NCBI RefSeq assembly: GCF_030269365.1
Contig: NZ_BSTF01000002.1
Span: 558,001 to 622,000 of the forward strand
DNA length: 64,000 nucleotides
Direction of reading: 5' to 3'
DNA from: Lentzea sp. NBRC 102530
GTDB lineage: Bacteria > Actinomycetota > Actinomycetes > Mycobacteriales > Pseudonocardiaceae
The notes under the pieces are model-generated. The model was given only the letters and a program-made list of their open reading frames with translations, ran no database searches and was not told the DNA's origin. This document shows, piece after piece, positions 8,831 to 18,000 of this stretch. The position numbers and the translations under genes are program-made. The stretch's first letter is position 1, and each line of letters starts with the position of its first letter.

Positions 8831-8869
8831 AGTATTGACAGTATCTGACGGTCGTGAAGAATACGAGAT
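8831..8869. promoter_or_regulatory. Divergent promoter/operator region with tandem repeat
   Basis: Only 40 bp separate the RidA-like and cupin start codons. The stretch is AT-richer than its surroundings. It holds a near-direct repeat, AGTATTGAC then AGTATCTGAC (8831-8849), and an outer inverted pair GTATT (8832-8836) and AATAC (8860-8864). TTGACA at 8835-8840 is a perfect -35-like hexamer facing the cupin gene, with AGAATA 17 bp downstream and only seven bases before the ATG, which would give a leaderless transcript. The repeats are candidate PaaX-type operator sites. The assignment is inference. Confidence 0.5.
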
Positions 8870-9352
8870 ATGGAGCCCGACTTCAGCAGGTACCAGCTCG
8901 AAGGCGACAACTCGATGTACCGGCTGCCCAGCGGCCTGGTGGCGCCCGTCGTCACGCGCGGCGGCGCGGAGAACCCGGACACGGCGAACTCCGGTGGCGC
9001 GATCCGGATCTCGGGCGTGAGCATCCAGCACACGCCGGCGACGAGGCTGTGGTTCGGCAAGGTCACGAACGAGCCGGGCTACCGCTCCGTCACCCACCAC
9101 CACGGCGAGGCCGAGACGGGCGGCTACGTGCTGTCGGGACGGGCGCGGATCTACTTCGGCGAGAAGTTCGAGGACTACCTCGACATGGAGGAGGGCGACT
9201 GGGTGTTCGTGCCGCCGTTCATGCCGCACATCGAGTGCAACCTCGACCGCAACAACCCGCTGACGTGGATGACCACGCGGACGCCGGAGAACATCGTCGT
9301 GAACCTCGACGACGTGCCGGACGAGGACCTGCGCGACTGGCTGACCCGATGA
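8870..9352 (+). CDS. Single-domain cupin protein with complete metal site
   Basis: The 160-residue protein carries a full cupin motif set. Motif 1 has His76, His78 and Glu82 in HHHGEAETGGYVLSG; motif 2 has His120 and Asn124 in PPFMPHIECN. This predicts a mononuclear Fe, Mn or similar site. The size is like 3-hydroxyanthranilate 3,4-dioxygenase and many small cupin dioxygenases and isomerases, and much smaller than gentisate dioxygenase. It is the first gene of the rightward aromatic operon and overlaps the thioesterase gene by ATGA. A ring-cleavage or isomerase role on an amino- or hydroxy-aromatic product is plausible but unproven. Confidence 0.85.
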   Translation: MEPDFSRYQLEGDNSMYRLPSGLVAPVVTRGGAENPDTANSGGAIRISGVSIQHTPATRLWFGKVTNEPGYRSVTHHHGEAETGGYVLSGRARIYFGEKFEDYLDMEEGDWVFVPPFMPHIECNLDRNNPLTWMTTRTPENIVVNLDDVPDEDLRDWLTR

Positions 9353-10239
9353 CGACCTCCGCGATCTTCACCGAGGCCGTCACGCTGGAGAAGGCGGAGG
9401 CGGAGCACTTCGACCTCGCCTTCACCGCCGTCACCCAGCCCTGCCCGTGGCCCAAGGCGTACGGCGGTGACCTGGTCGCCGCCGCCGCGGCCGCCGCCAT
9501 GCGGTCGGTGACCGACGGCAAGACCATGCACTCGATGCACAGCTACTTCCTGCGCCCGGCCGACATCGGCGCCCAGGTGCGTTACGAGGTCGAGCTGCTG
9601 CGCGACGGCCGCGGCTACAGCACGCGGCAGGTCCGCGGCTACCAGAACGGCAAGCCCCTCTACGTCTGCCTGGCGAACTTCGCGGCGGGCGAGGCGGGCG
9701 GGACCTACGCGGCCGAGTTCACCGACGACCTGCCGGCGCCCGAGGAGTTGCCGTCCTCGGCGGACTACCTGCAGGGCCGCGACGGCGGCACGATGACCGG
9801 CGAGTCGAAGGCGTACTGGGCCGGGGGCCGCAGCTTCGACATGCGGCACGTGCCCGGCCCGGTCTACCTCGCGGTCGAGGGTGCCAAGGTGCCGCACCAG
9901 GCCGTGTGGATCAAGCCGTTCGACCCGCTGCGGCCGGTCGACGGGCTGACCGACGCCCAACGCGACCTCGCCGCGCTCGCCTACGTCTGCGACTACACGA
10001 TCCTCGAGCCGGTGCTGCGCGTGCTCGACCTGCCCTGGGCACAGCCCGGGCTCGTCACCGCGAGCCTCGACCACGCCATGTGGTTCCACCGCCCGGGCCG
10101 CGTGGACGACTGGCTGCTCTACGTGCAGGAGGCCGTCGCCGCCGACTCCGGCCGCGGACTCGGCCACGGCCGCTTCTTCACCCGCGACCACCGGCACCTC
10201 GCCACCGTTGCCCAGGAGGGCATGATCCGCGCTTCCTGA
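9349..10239 (+). CDS. TesB-type acyl-CoA thioesterase
   Basis: The 296-residue protein is a double hot-dog thioesterase of the TesB (acyl-CoA thioesterase II) family. The N-terminal half has YGGDLVAAAAAAAMRSV and MHSYFLRPADIG; the C-terminal half has ASLDHAMWFHRP, where the catalytic Asp lies in LDH. The ATG at 9349 overlaps the cupin stop codon. In this setting, between a ring-modifying cupin and an aryl-CoA ligase, it probably releases CoA from a hydroxylated aryl-CoA or a ring-opened CoA ester. That would make the pathway CoA-primed but end in free acids. The substrate is inferred only from the neighbours. Confidence 0.9.
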   Translation: MTTSAIFTEAVTLEKAEAEHFDLAFTAVTQPCPWPKAYGGDLVAAAAAAAMRSVTDGKTMHSMHSYFLRPADIGAQVRYEVELLRDGRGYSTRQVRGYQNGKPLYVCLANFAAGEAGGTYAAEFTDDLPAPEELPSSADYLQGRDGGTMTGESKAYWAGGRSFDMRHVPGPVYLAVEGAKVPHQAVWIKPFDPLRPVDGLTDAQRDLAALAYVCDYTILEPVLRVLDLPWAQPGLVTASLDHAMWFHRPGRVDDWLLYVQEAVAADSGRGLGHGRFFTRDHRHLATVAQEGMIRAS

Positions 10240-10266
10240 CCCGCCGCCCGCGGAAGGACTTCACCG

Positions 10267-11853
10267 ATGGACACCTTCGCCCGCGACCACCTCCCCCCGG
10301 CGGCGTTGTGGCCGACGATCGAGTTCACGACGCCGGAGCTGACCTACCCCGAACGCCTCAACGCCGCCGTCGAGCTCATCGACGTCCCGGTGGCGGCGTT
10401 CGGCCCCGACCGTCCCGCGCTGCGCACCCCGGCGGGCGAGGTCTGGACGTACGGAGAGCTGCGGACCCGTGCGAACCAGGTCGCGGAGGTGCTGACCGAG
10501 GACCTCGGACTCCTGCCAGGACAACGGGTCCTGCTGCGCTCGCCGAACAACCCGTGGACCGCGGCCGCGTGGCTCGGCGTCCTCAAGGCGGGCGGTGTCG
10601 TGGTCACGACCATGGCGGCGCTGCGGACCCGTGAGCTCACGCCGATCGTCGACCGCACCCGGCCGTCCATCGCGCTCGTGGACCCCCGGTTCGCCGAGGA
10701 CCTCCAGGACTTCCCGGACCTGAAGGTCGTGGACCACGACGACCTCGCGGCCCGCACGAGCACCAAGCCCGGAGAGTTCGTGGCGGTCGACACGGCCGCG
10801 GACGACGTCGCGTTGCTCGCGCCCACGTCCGGCAGCACCGGCGCACCGAAGATCACCGCGCACTTCCACCGCGACGTGCTGTCCATCGACAACACCTTCG
10901 GCCGGCACGTCCTGAAGCTCACCGGGAACGACCTCGTCGCGTGCACCGCGCCGTTCGCGTTCACGTTCGGCCTGGGCATGCTGCTCGTGTTCCCGCTCAG
11001 AGCCGGCGCCTGCGCGCTGCTGACCGAGGCCGCCACCCCGGCGCAGGTCGCGGACCTCGTGCAGCAGCACGGGGTCACGGTCCTCGCCACCGCGCCCACG
11101 GCGTACAAGGCGATCCTGCGCGACGGCCTCGAAGGCAAACTCGCCGGGCTGCGCAGCGCCGTGTCCGCGGGCGAGCACATCCCGCGGGAGACCTGGCAGC
11201 GGATCCACGACGCGCTGGGGCTCAAGGTGATCGACGGCATCGGCGCCACGGAGTTGCTGCACATCTTCCTCTCCGCCGCCGGCGACGACATCCGGCCCGG
11301 CTCCACCGGCAAGCCGGTCCCCGGCTACCGCGCGACCGTGCTCGGCGTCGACGGAGAGGAACTCGGGCCGGGCGAACCCGGACGGCTCGGCGTGATCGGT
11401 CCGGTCGGCTGCCGCTACCTCGACGACCCGCGGCAGGAGGACTACGTGGTGGGCGGCTGGAACGTCACCGGCGACGTCTTCCACCGCGACGAGGACGGCT
11501 ACTTCCACTACCACGCCCGCAGCGACCACATGATCGTCTCCTCCGGCTACAACATCGGTGGCCCCGAGGTCGAGGAGGCCATCGACACGCACCCGGACGT
11601 GCTGGAGTCGGCCGTCATCGCCAAGCCCGACGAGGAACGCGGCTCCGTCGTGTGCGCGTTCGTGGTGCTGCGCGAGGGCGTCCCGGCCGACGACGCGAAG
11701 GCGCGCGAGATCCAGGACCACGTCAAGCAGACCATCGCGCCGTACAAGTACCCGCGCGAGGTGCGGTTCCGGACCTCGTTGCCCCGCAACGCGAGCGGCA
11801 AGCTGCAGCGCTTCGCCCTGCGCAAGATCGTCGAAGAAGAGGTCCGAGCATGA
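10267..11853 (+). CDS. Benzoate/2-aminobenzoate-CoA ligase family enzyme
   Basis: The 528-residue ANL-superfamily ligase has the phosphate-binding loop LAPTSGSTGAPK (from about residue 184), an adenylation core including DGIGATELLHIF, and the C-terminal catalytic Lys in RNASGKLQRF. The overall length and TELLH motif match the benzoate-CoA ligase subfamily, which also includes 2-aminobenzoate-CoA ligase. It should convert an aromatic acid, ATP and CoA to aryl-CoA. AGGAC at 10255-10259 serves as the ribosome site, 27 nt after the thioesterase stop. Its TGA overlaps the ATG of the monooxygenase/reductase. That coupling suggests anthranilate or salicylate as substrate. Confidence 0.88.
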   Translation: MDTFARDHLPPAALWPTIEFTTPELTYPERLNAAVELIDVPVAAFGPDRPALRTPAGEVWTYGELRTRANQVAEVLTEDLGLLPGQRVLLRSPNNPWTAAAWLGVLKAGGVVVTTMAALRTRELTPIVDRTRPSIALVDPRFAEDLQDFPDLKVVDHDDLAARTSTKPGEFVAVDTAADDVALLAPTSGSTGAPKITAHFHRDVLSIDNTFGRHVLKLTGNDLVACTAPFAFTFGLGMLLVFPLRAGACALLTEAATPAQVADLVQQHGVTVLATAPTAYKAILRDGLEGKLAGLRSAVSAGEHIPRETWQRIHDALGLKVIDGIGATELLHIFLSAAGDDIRPGSTGKPVPGYRATVLGVDGEELGPGEPGRLGVIGPVGCRYLDDPRQEDYVVGGWNVTGDVFHRDEDGYFHYHARSDHMIVSSGYNIGGPEVEEAIDTHPDVLESAVIAKPDEERGSVVCAFVVLREGVPADDAKAREIQDHVKQTIAPYKYPREVRFRTSLPRNASGKLQRFALRKIVEEEVRA

Positions 11854-14222
11854 AGATCGCGTCCAAAAGGATCGCCATCGTCGGCGGCGGCCCCGGTGGG
11901 CTCTACCTCGCCGCGTTGATGAAGCAGCTCGACCCCGCCCACGTCGTGACGGTGTGGGAGCGCGAGGCGCCGGACGTCACGTTCGGCTTCGGCGTCGTGT
12001 TCTCGGACGAGACGCTGGGCGGGATCGAGAACGCCGACCCGGAGTTCGCCGACGCGATGGCCCGCCGGTTCGCGCGGTGGACGGACATCGACATCCACTA
12101 CCGCGGCGAGACGCACACCGTGGGCGGGCAGGGGTTCGCCGCGATGAGCCGCAGGGAACTGCTGCACCTGCTCCAGCGGCGCTGCCTCGACCTCGGCGTG
12201 GACGTGCGGTTCTCGACACCCGCGCCCGCCGTCCGGGACCTGCGCGCCTCGCACGACCTCGTCGTCGGCGCGGACGGCGTCAACTCCCAGGTGCGGCAGG
12301 CGTTCCAGGACGTCTTCCGCTCCACAGCGGACCGCAGGCGCAACAGGTACATGTGGCTCGGCACGGACCTGGTCTTCGAGGCGTTCCAGTTCTACATCAA
12401 GGACACGCCGTGGGGGACCGTGCAGGTCCACGGTTATCCCTACTCCGACAAGGGTTCGACGTTCATCGTCGAGATGCACGAGGACGTGTGGCGGCGCGCC
12501 GGGTTCGACACCGGTGAACAGTTCCCGCCCGGCGTCTCCGACGAGCGCGCCGTCGACCGGATCCGCGAACTGTTCGCCGCCGAGCTCGACGGTCACGAGC
12601 TGTACGCGAACAACTCGAAGTGGCTGAGCTTCACGACCGTCCGCAACGCCCGGTGGCACGACGGCAACCTCGTGCTGGTCGGGGACGCCGCGCACACCGC
12701 GCACTTCTCGATCGGCTCCGGCACGAAGCTCGCGATGGAGGACTCGCTCGCGCTCGCCGCGTGCCTGCACGAACACGCCGACGTCGAAACCGCCCTGACG
12801 GCCTACGAGGCCGAACGGCGGCCCGTCGTCGAGTCGACCCAGCGCGCGGCCCAGGCGTCGCTGGAGTGGTTCGAGAACATCGGCATGTACACCGGCCAGG
12901 ACCCGACCCGGTTCTGCTTCAACCTGCTCACGCGCTCGCGCCGGATCACCTACGACAACCTGCGCACGCGCGACGCCGAGTTCGCCGACCGGGTCGACGC
13001 CGGGTTCGCCGCCTCCCAGGGGCTCGCGGAGGTGGTTCCGGCGATGTTCCAGCCGTTCCGGCTCGGGCAGCTGGAGCTGAAGAACCGGGTGATCGTGTCC
13101 GCGATGGACATGTACTCGGCGGAGGACGGCGTGCCCGGCGACTTCCACCTCGTGCACCTGGGCTCGAAGGCGATGGGGGGCGCGGGCCTGGTCATGACCG
13201 AGATGGTGTGCGTCTCGCCGGAGGGCCGGATCACGCCCGGCTGCACGGGCCTGTGGAACGACGAGCAGCGCGACTCGTGGGCGAGGATCGTCCGGTTCGC
13301 CCACGAACGCGGCACCGCCCGGATCGGCCTGCAGCTCGGCCACTCCGGCCGCAAGGGCTCCACCCGGCTCATGTGGGAGGGCATGGACGAGCCGCTGCCC
13401 GAGGGTGGCTGGGAGGTCTGCGGCCCGTCCCCGCTGCCGTACGGCCCGGCGTCGCCCGTGCCGGCCGAGGTCACCCGCGCGGACCTGGACCGGATCACGG
13501 CCGAGTTCGTCGCGGCGGCACGGCGGGGTGCCCAGGCGGGCTTCGACCTGCTCGAACTGCACTGCGCGCACGGCTACCTGCTGTCGTCGTTCCTCTCGCC
13601 GGTCGCGAACCAGCGCACGGATGAGTACGGCGGCTCGGTGGAGAACCGGCTGCGGTACCCGCTGGAGGTGTTCGACGCCGTCCGCGCGGTGTGGCCCGCG
13701 CAACGGCCGATGATCGTGCGCATCTCGGCGACCGACTGGGTCGACGGCGGCAACACCGAGCACGACGCAGTGGAGATCGCCCGCGCGTTCGTCGCGCACG
13801 GAGCCGACGCGATCGACGTGTCCAGCGGCCAGGTCACCGCGGCCGAGCGGCCCGCGTACGGGCGCAGTTACCAGACCCCGTTCGCCGACCGGATCCGGCA
13901 CGAGGTGACCGGCGCCGCCGTGATCGCGGTCGGGGCGATCGCCTCGTACGACGACGTCAACTCGATCCTGCTGGCGGGCCGCGCGGACCTGTGCGCGATC
14001 GGCCGCACACACCTCTACGACCCGCACTGGACGTTGCACGCGGCGGCCGAACAGGGCTACCAGGCCGAGTGGCCGGTCCAGTACCGGGCGGGCAGCCGCA
14101 AACCGCCGTCGGCGCGCACGGACGCCGTCAAGCCCCGGCTGTCGCTGCTGCGAGCAGACCCGCCGGACCGCGTCGTCCATCTCAGGTGGACTCCGCACCG
14201 CGAGCGCGCGACGCTCGGATGA
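11850..14222 (+). CDS. Bifunctional aryl-CoA monooxygenase / old yellow enzyme (2-aminobenzoyl-CoA monooxygenase/reductase type)
   Basis: From the ATG overlapping the ligase stop the protein has 790 residues and two fused domains. Residues 1-380 are a class A flavin monooxygenase: Rossmann motif VGGGPGGLYLAALM near residue 11 and the GD motif LVGDAAHTAHFS near residue 275. Residues 396 to about 760 are an old-yellow-enzyme TIM barrel starting FQPFRLGQLELKNRV, with QLGHSGRKG and HCAHGYL (near residue 569). This is the architecture of Azoarcus 2-aminobenzoyl-CoA monooxygenase/reductase and of actinobacterial salicylyl-CoA 5-hydroxylases. It hydroxylates, and possibly then reduces, the CoA-activated ring. 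The bound ring substituent (amino or hydroxyl) cannot be told from sequence. Confidence 0.92.
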   Translation: MKIASKRIAIVGGGPGGLYLAALMKQLDPAHVVTVWEREAPDVTFGFGVVFSDETLGGIENADPEFADAMARRFARWTDIDIHYRGETHTVGGQGFAAMSRRELLHLLQRRCLDLGVDVRFSTPAPAVRDLRASHDLVVGADGVNSQVRQAFQDVFRSTADRRRNRYMWLGTDLVFEAFQFYIKDTPWGTVQVHGYPYSDKGSTFIVEMHEDVWRRAGFDTGEQFPPGVSDERAVDRIRELFAAELDGHELYANNSKWLSFTTVRNARWHDGNLVLVGDAAHTAHFSIGSGTKLAMEDSLALAACLHEHADVETALTAYEAERRPVVESTQRAAQASLEWFENIGMYTGQDPTRFCFNLLTRSRRITYDNLRTRDAEFADRVDAGFAASQGLAEVVPAMFQPFRLGQLELKNRVIVSAMDMYSAEDGVPGDFHLVHLGSKAMGGAGLVMTEMVCVSPEGRITPGCTGLWNDEQRDSWARIVRFAHERGTARIGLQLGHSGRKGSTRLMWEGMDEPLPEGGWEVCGPSPLPYGPASPVPAEVTRADLDRITAEFVAAARRGAQAGFDLLELHCAHGYLLSSFLSPVANQRTDEYGGSVENRLRYPLEVFDAVRAVWPAQRPMIVRISATDWVDGGNTEHDAVEIARAFVAHGADAIDVSSGQVTAAERPAYGRSYQTPFADRIRHEVTGAAVIAVGAIASYDDVNSILLAGRADLCAIGRTHLYDPHWTLHAAAEQGYQAEWPVQYRAGSRKPPSARTDAVKPRLSLLRADPPDRVVHLRWTPHRERATLG

Positions 14223-14303
14223 CCCGTCCGGGCGAACCTTCCCGCGTGAATGGGGCCAAACCGATACGCTGAGCGCAGGGCCGGTCGGCATGTGGGGGGA
14301 CGG

Positions 14304-14966
14304 GTGCAGGCGCCGTCGACGGTTGTGCAGTTCGTGTTCGTCGTGTTGCTGGTGCTGCCGGGGGTGACTTACCAGTTCGTCCGTGAGCGCGTGCGCGGGC
14401 CGCTGCCGGGTGAGCGCGACCTCGGTGAGCGGGTGTTGCGCGCTGTCGTCGCCTCCATCGCCCTGGACGCGGTGTACCTGCTGGCCGCCGGTCCCGCGCT
14501 GGTCAGGCTTGCCAAGGGGACCGGCCAACCGGCGTGGAACGGGTTCACCCAGCAGCCTCGGCTGACCGGTGCGGTGGCGGTGCTGCTGTTCCTGGTCGTG
14601 CCGGGCGTCCTCGCCGCTGTGGTGTCGCTGGCCGAGCGGAAGCGCCGCACGGCCCGTTACCTGCGCACGCCCACCGCGTGGGACCACGCGTTCCGCGATC
14701 GTGAACCGTGCTTCGTGCGCGTGCGGCTCAAGGACGGCAACTGGGCCGGAGGCTGGTACGGCCCGGCGTCGTACGCGTCGTCCTACCCGCACCCTGCCGA
14801 GCTCTACCTGGAGTCGGCCAGGGTGATGGCGCCGGACGGCTCGTTCGGCGCCAGGGTGCCCGGCTCGGTCGGCCTCCGGCTGCGTGCCGAGGACTTCGAC
14901 GTGCTCGAGTTCGTGCGACCCGAGAAGAAGGGGGAGAAGGATGACCTACCCGGAACTGACACCTGA
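14304..14966 (+). CDS. DUF6338-like integral membrane protein
   Basis: I set the start at GTG 14304, six bases after a GGGGGGA ribosome site; this gives 220 residues. There are hydrophobic segments near residues 4-20, 45-65 and 88-112, and then a cytosolic C-terminal half with CFVRVRLKDGNWAGGWYGP and SSYPHPAELYLESARVM. That half resembles DUF6338-type proteins, whose soluble domain looks like a small beta fold. The function is unknown. It overlaps the next small gene by 26 bp and heads an apparent three-gene unit with a TPR-CHAT protein, so a membrane-anchoring or sensing role for that unit is possible. Confidence 0.75.
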   Translation: MQAPSTVVQFVFVVLLVLPGVTYQFVRERVRGPLPGERDLGERVLRAVVASIALDAVYLLAAGPALVRLAKGTGQPAWNGFTQQPRLTGAVAVLLFLVVPGVLAAVVSLAERKRRTARYLRTPTAWDHAFRDREPCFVRVRLKDGNWAGGWYGPASYASSYPHPAELYLESARVMAPDGSFGARVPGSVGLRLRAEDFDVLEFVRPEKKGEKDDLPGTDT

Positions 14967-15084
14967 GGAGATGGCGTTCCTGGCGTCGGGCAACCGCGGC
15001 TACCAGCCGGGCAAGGACGTCGCGGAGCCGGAGGAGGCACCGCGCGGACCGGCGGGGCCGTCCCGCGCCCCGGACGAGGACTGA
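14941..15084 (+). CDS. Small hypothetical protein (47 residues)
   Basis: A short gene starts at ATG 14941, directly preceded by a strong purine-rich ribosome site (GGGGGAGAAGG at 14930-14940). The product starts MTYPELTPEEMAFLASGNRG and ends in an acidic, Pro-rich tail. It has no membrane segment. It overlaps the end of the DUF6338-like gene and stops 4 nt before the TPR-CHAT gene, so the three are probably co-translated. Its small size and position suggest an adaptor between the membrane protein and the CHAT protein. That is inference; no known family is recognised. Confidence 0.6.
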   Translation: MTYPELTPEEMAFLASGNRGYQPGKDVAEPEEAPRGPAGPSRAPDED

Positions 15085-15088
15085 CCAG

Positions 15089-18000
15089 GTGGACTGGGGG
15101 CGCCGCTTCGAGGAAGCGCTGCGGATCGCCCAGGTCGCCCTGACCTCGAAGAGCCTGGCCGACGCCGTGGTGGCGGGCCGCAGGGCAGTGGCGGCGCCGG
15201 GCGGCGGTGTGCACCGCGCACAACTCGCGGCCGTCCTGTACTGGCGGTACCAGCAGGGAGGAGTCCTGGCCAACCTGTACGAGGCGCGCGAGCTGGACCG
15301 GGCCGCGGTCGCGGACGATCCGGAGAACGCCTACAAGGCCAGCAACTTCGCGCTGCTGTTGAAGAAGCTGTTCGAGGAGGCCGGTGACCCCGCCGACCTG
15401 GCGGAGGCGGAAACGATGGCGCGCCGCGCTGTGGCGTTGAGCCCTCACTCTCCCGCCTACCGCCGGATGTTGTCGATGGTGCTGCGCACCGCTTTCACCC
15501 GCACCGGCGACCAAGCCGTTCTCGAAGAGGCCGTCGAGTTGTCGGCGGAGGCCCTCGAACTACCGGACGACCAGGGCGATCCAGCGCACTACCAGTACTC
15601 CTTCGCTCTGTCACTCGCCGACTGGTACGACGCCGTGAGAAGCCTGGATGCGTTGGACGAAGCGATCACCGCGGCTCGCTCGGCGGTGTCGTTGTCCCGG
15701 CCTGGGGCCCAGGACACCATCGATCGCCAAGCACACCTCTGCGCGATGCTGGACACCCGCTGGGAGTTGACCGGGACCGCGCAACACAAGGCCGAGCTGG
15801 TCGACGCGACCACGACGCTCGCGATGATCTCGCCGCATGGACACACGTCGCGGGACATGGCCGAGCGAAACCTGCTCGCGCTGCAGGGCCGCGACCCGCT
15901 GAAGCCACTGCCGGACGAGGCCGAACTGCTCGCCGCGGAAGCCGTCCGCCGCCTCGCGCGGTACAAGCAAACAGGCGAAGTTGAGCGGCTGGAAGAGGGG
16001 ATCGCGCTCGCGAGGGCGGCGGTGCAGGCCGGCACTCCGATCCAGGAGCGCCGCGCGAGCCACCTGGACACGTTGGCCGTCGCGTTGAAGGAGCGGGTCA
16101 ACGCGGTAGGAGGTGATCTGGCGGAGAGTCTCGACCTGCACCGCCAGGCGATCGAGCTGGATCCGTGCGCGCGCCACCTCTCGAACGCGAGTGGCACGTT
16201 GCTCAGAATCTTCCGCGCCAACGGCGAGTTCGCGCTGGTGGACAAGGCGATCGAGCTCACCCGTGCCGCGGTGGCCCAGCTGCCGGACGCCGCCAACCTC
16301 GGGATGCTGGCTGTGTGCCTCAACCACCGGTACGAGGTGACCGGGGAACTCGCGGTGCTCGAGGAGGCGATCACCCACGCTCGGGCGGCCACGCGCCAGA
16401 TCGACGAGGGGGATGCCTGGCACAACGCGGCCAACCTGGCGACGTTGCTGTACAGCTGGTTCGCGCGCACAGGGGAGCTGGCGGGGTTGCGGGAATGCGC
16501 CGCGATGCGGGAGACGGTGCTCGCCGGTGTCCCGGTGCGCCATCCGAAACGAGCAGAACACCTCTGCAACCTGGCAGCGGTGCAGCACGAGATCTTCGAT
16601 CGCTCCGGAGATCAGAAGGCGTTGAACGCCGCGATCACGGCCCGCCGCGCGGCGGTGGAACTCACCCCGGAGTGGCACCAGGACAGGTTCCGGTATCTGG
16701 CGGGTCTGAGCAGTTTGATGGTGGCCAAGGGCGAGGTCGGGGAGGGCGTTTCGCTCGCCAGGCAGGCGCTGCGTCACACGGATCCCTACCACCGCGCTCA
16801 CAGGTTGATGGTGCTCGCTCAGGCGTTGGGCGCTGAGCATGCGCTGACGGCCGACCCGGCCACCTTGACCGAGGCGCTGGAGGTGTTGCGCACCGCGTCC
16901 GAGGTGGCGGTGTCACCTGTGGAGGAGCGTCTCGGCGCCGCCGTGAAGTGGGGCGAGCTCGCTGCCCGCACCGGCAGGCGCGAGGAGGCGGCGGTGGCCA
17001 TGGCCACCGCCGTGGGGTTGTTGCCGCGACTGGCTTCGCGGAGGCTCGGCCGGGGCGACGCCCAACACTTCCTCCGGAGGTTCACCGGCCTCGCGGGCAA
17101 GGCGGCCGCGTGCGCGCTCGACGCCGGAGGTCCCGCGGCCGCCGTGGTCGTCCTCGAAGTCGGTCGCGGCGTGCTGTCCGCTCAGGCGCTCGACGTTCGC
17201 GAAGACCTGAGTGCGCTGCGCGAGGACGCACCCGCGCTCGCGCAGCGGTTTGACGAGCTGAGCGAGGCGATCGAGAACGACCAGAATGCTGACCGGGTGG
17301 CGCTCTCGGCGGCGTTCGACGAGGTGTTGAACGGTATCCGGGCCGTCCCCGGCCACGAGGACTTCCTGCGCCGCCCCACGTTCGCCGAGTTGGTCGACGT
17401 GGCATCGGAAGGGCCTGTTGTCCTGGTCAACACCAGCCCGACCCGGTGCGACGCGCTGATCCTGACGCCTGACGAGGTGCTGCCGGTGACGTTGCCCGCG
17501 CTCTCGGACGCTGAGCTTCGTCGCAGAGTGAAGGCCTTCCACACAGGGCTTGCCGAGCAGGAGAACAGCGCACGGGAACTCGCTGTGCTGCAGACGCTGG
17601 AGTGGTTGTGGCACGCGGTCGTCCGCCCGGTTGTCGCCGCGCTGCCGCCGGCCGGGGCTGAGCTGCCGCGGGTGTGGTGGTCGCCGGTCGGCCCGCTGGC
17701 GCTGCTGCCCTTGCACGCGGCCGGCGTCCACGGCGGGGAGTGGATCGGCGACCACATGATCTCCTCCTACACCACGACGATCCGCGCCCTGCGGTACGCC
17801 CGGCGCGCCCCTTCGGGGGGCCGTCCGCGGCAGTTGATCGTCTCGATGCCCAAGACCCCCGGCGACGAGGACCTGCCCAACGCGGAACGGGAGGCGGCCG
17901 CCGTGGCGATGACTGTGCCCGGCGCGAAGCGGTTGAGCGCGGACGAGGCGAATCGCGCCGCGGTGGTGCGGGCGTTGGCGGACAGAACCTGGGCGCACTT

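Noticed and set aside
11547-14792. A continuous antisense frame of over 1,000 codons opposite the ligase and monooxygenase genes
   Set aside because: High-GC third-position bias opens long shadow frames. The product is Arg/Gly/His-rich without any domain, while the opposite strand encodes two recognisable enzymes.
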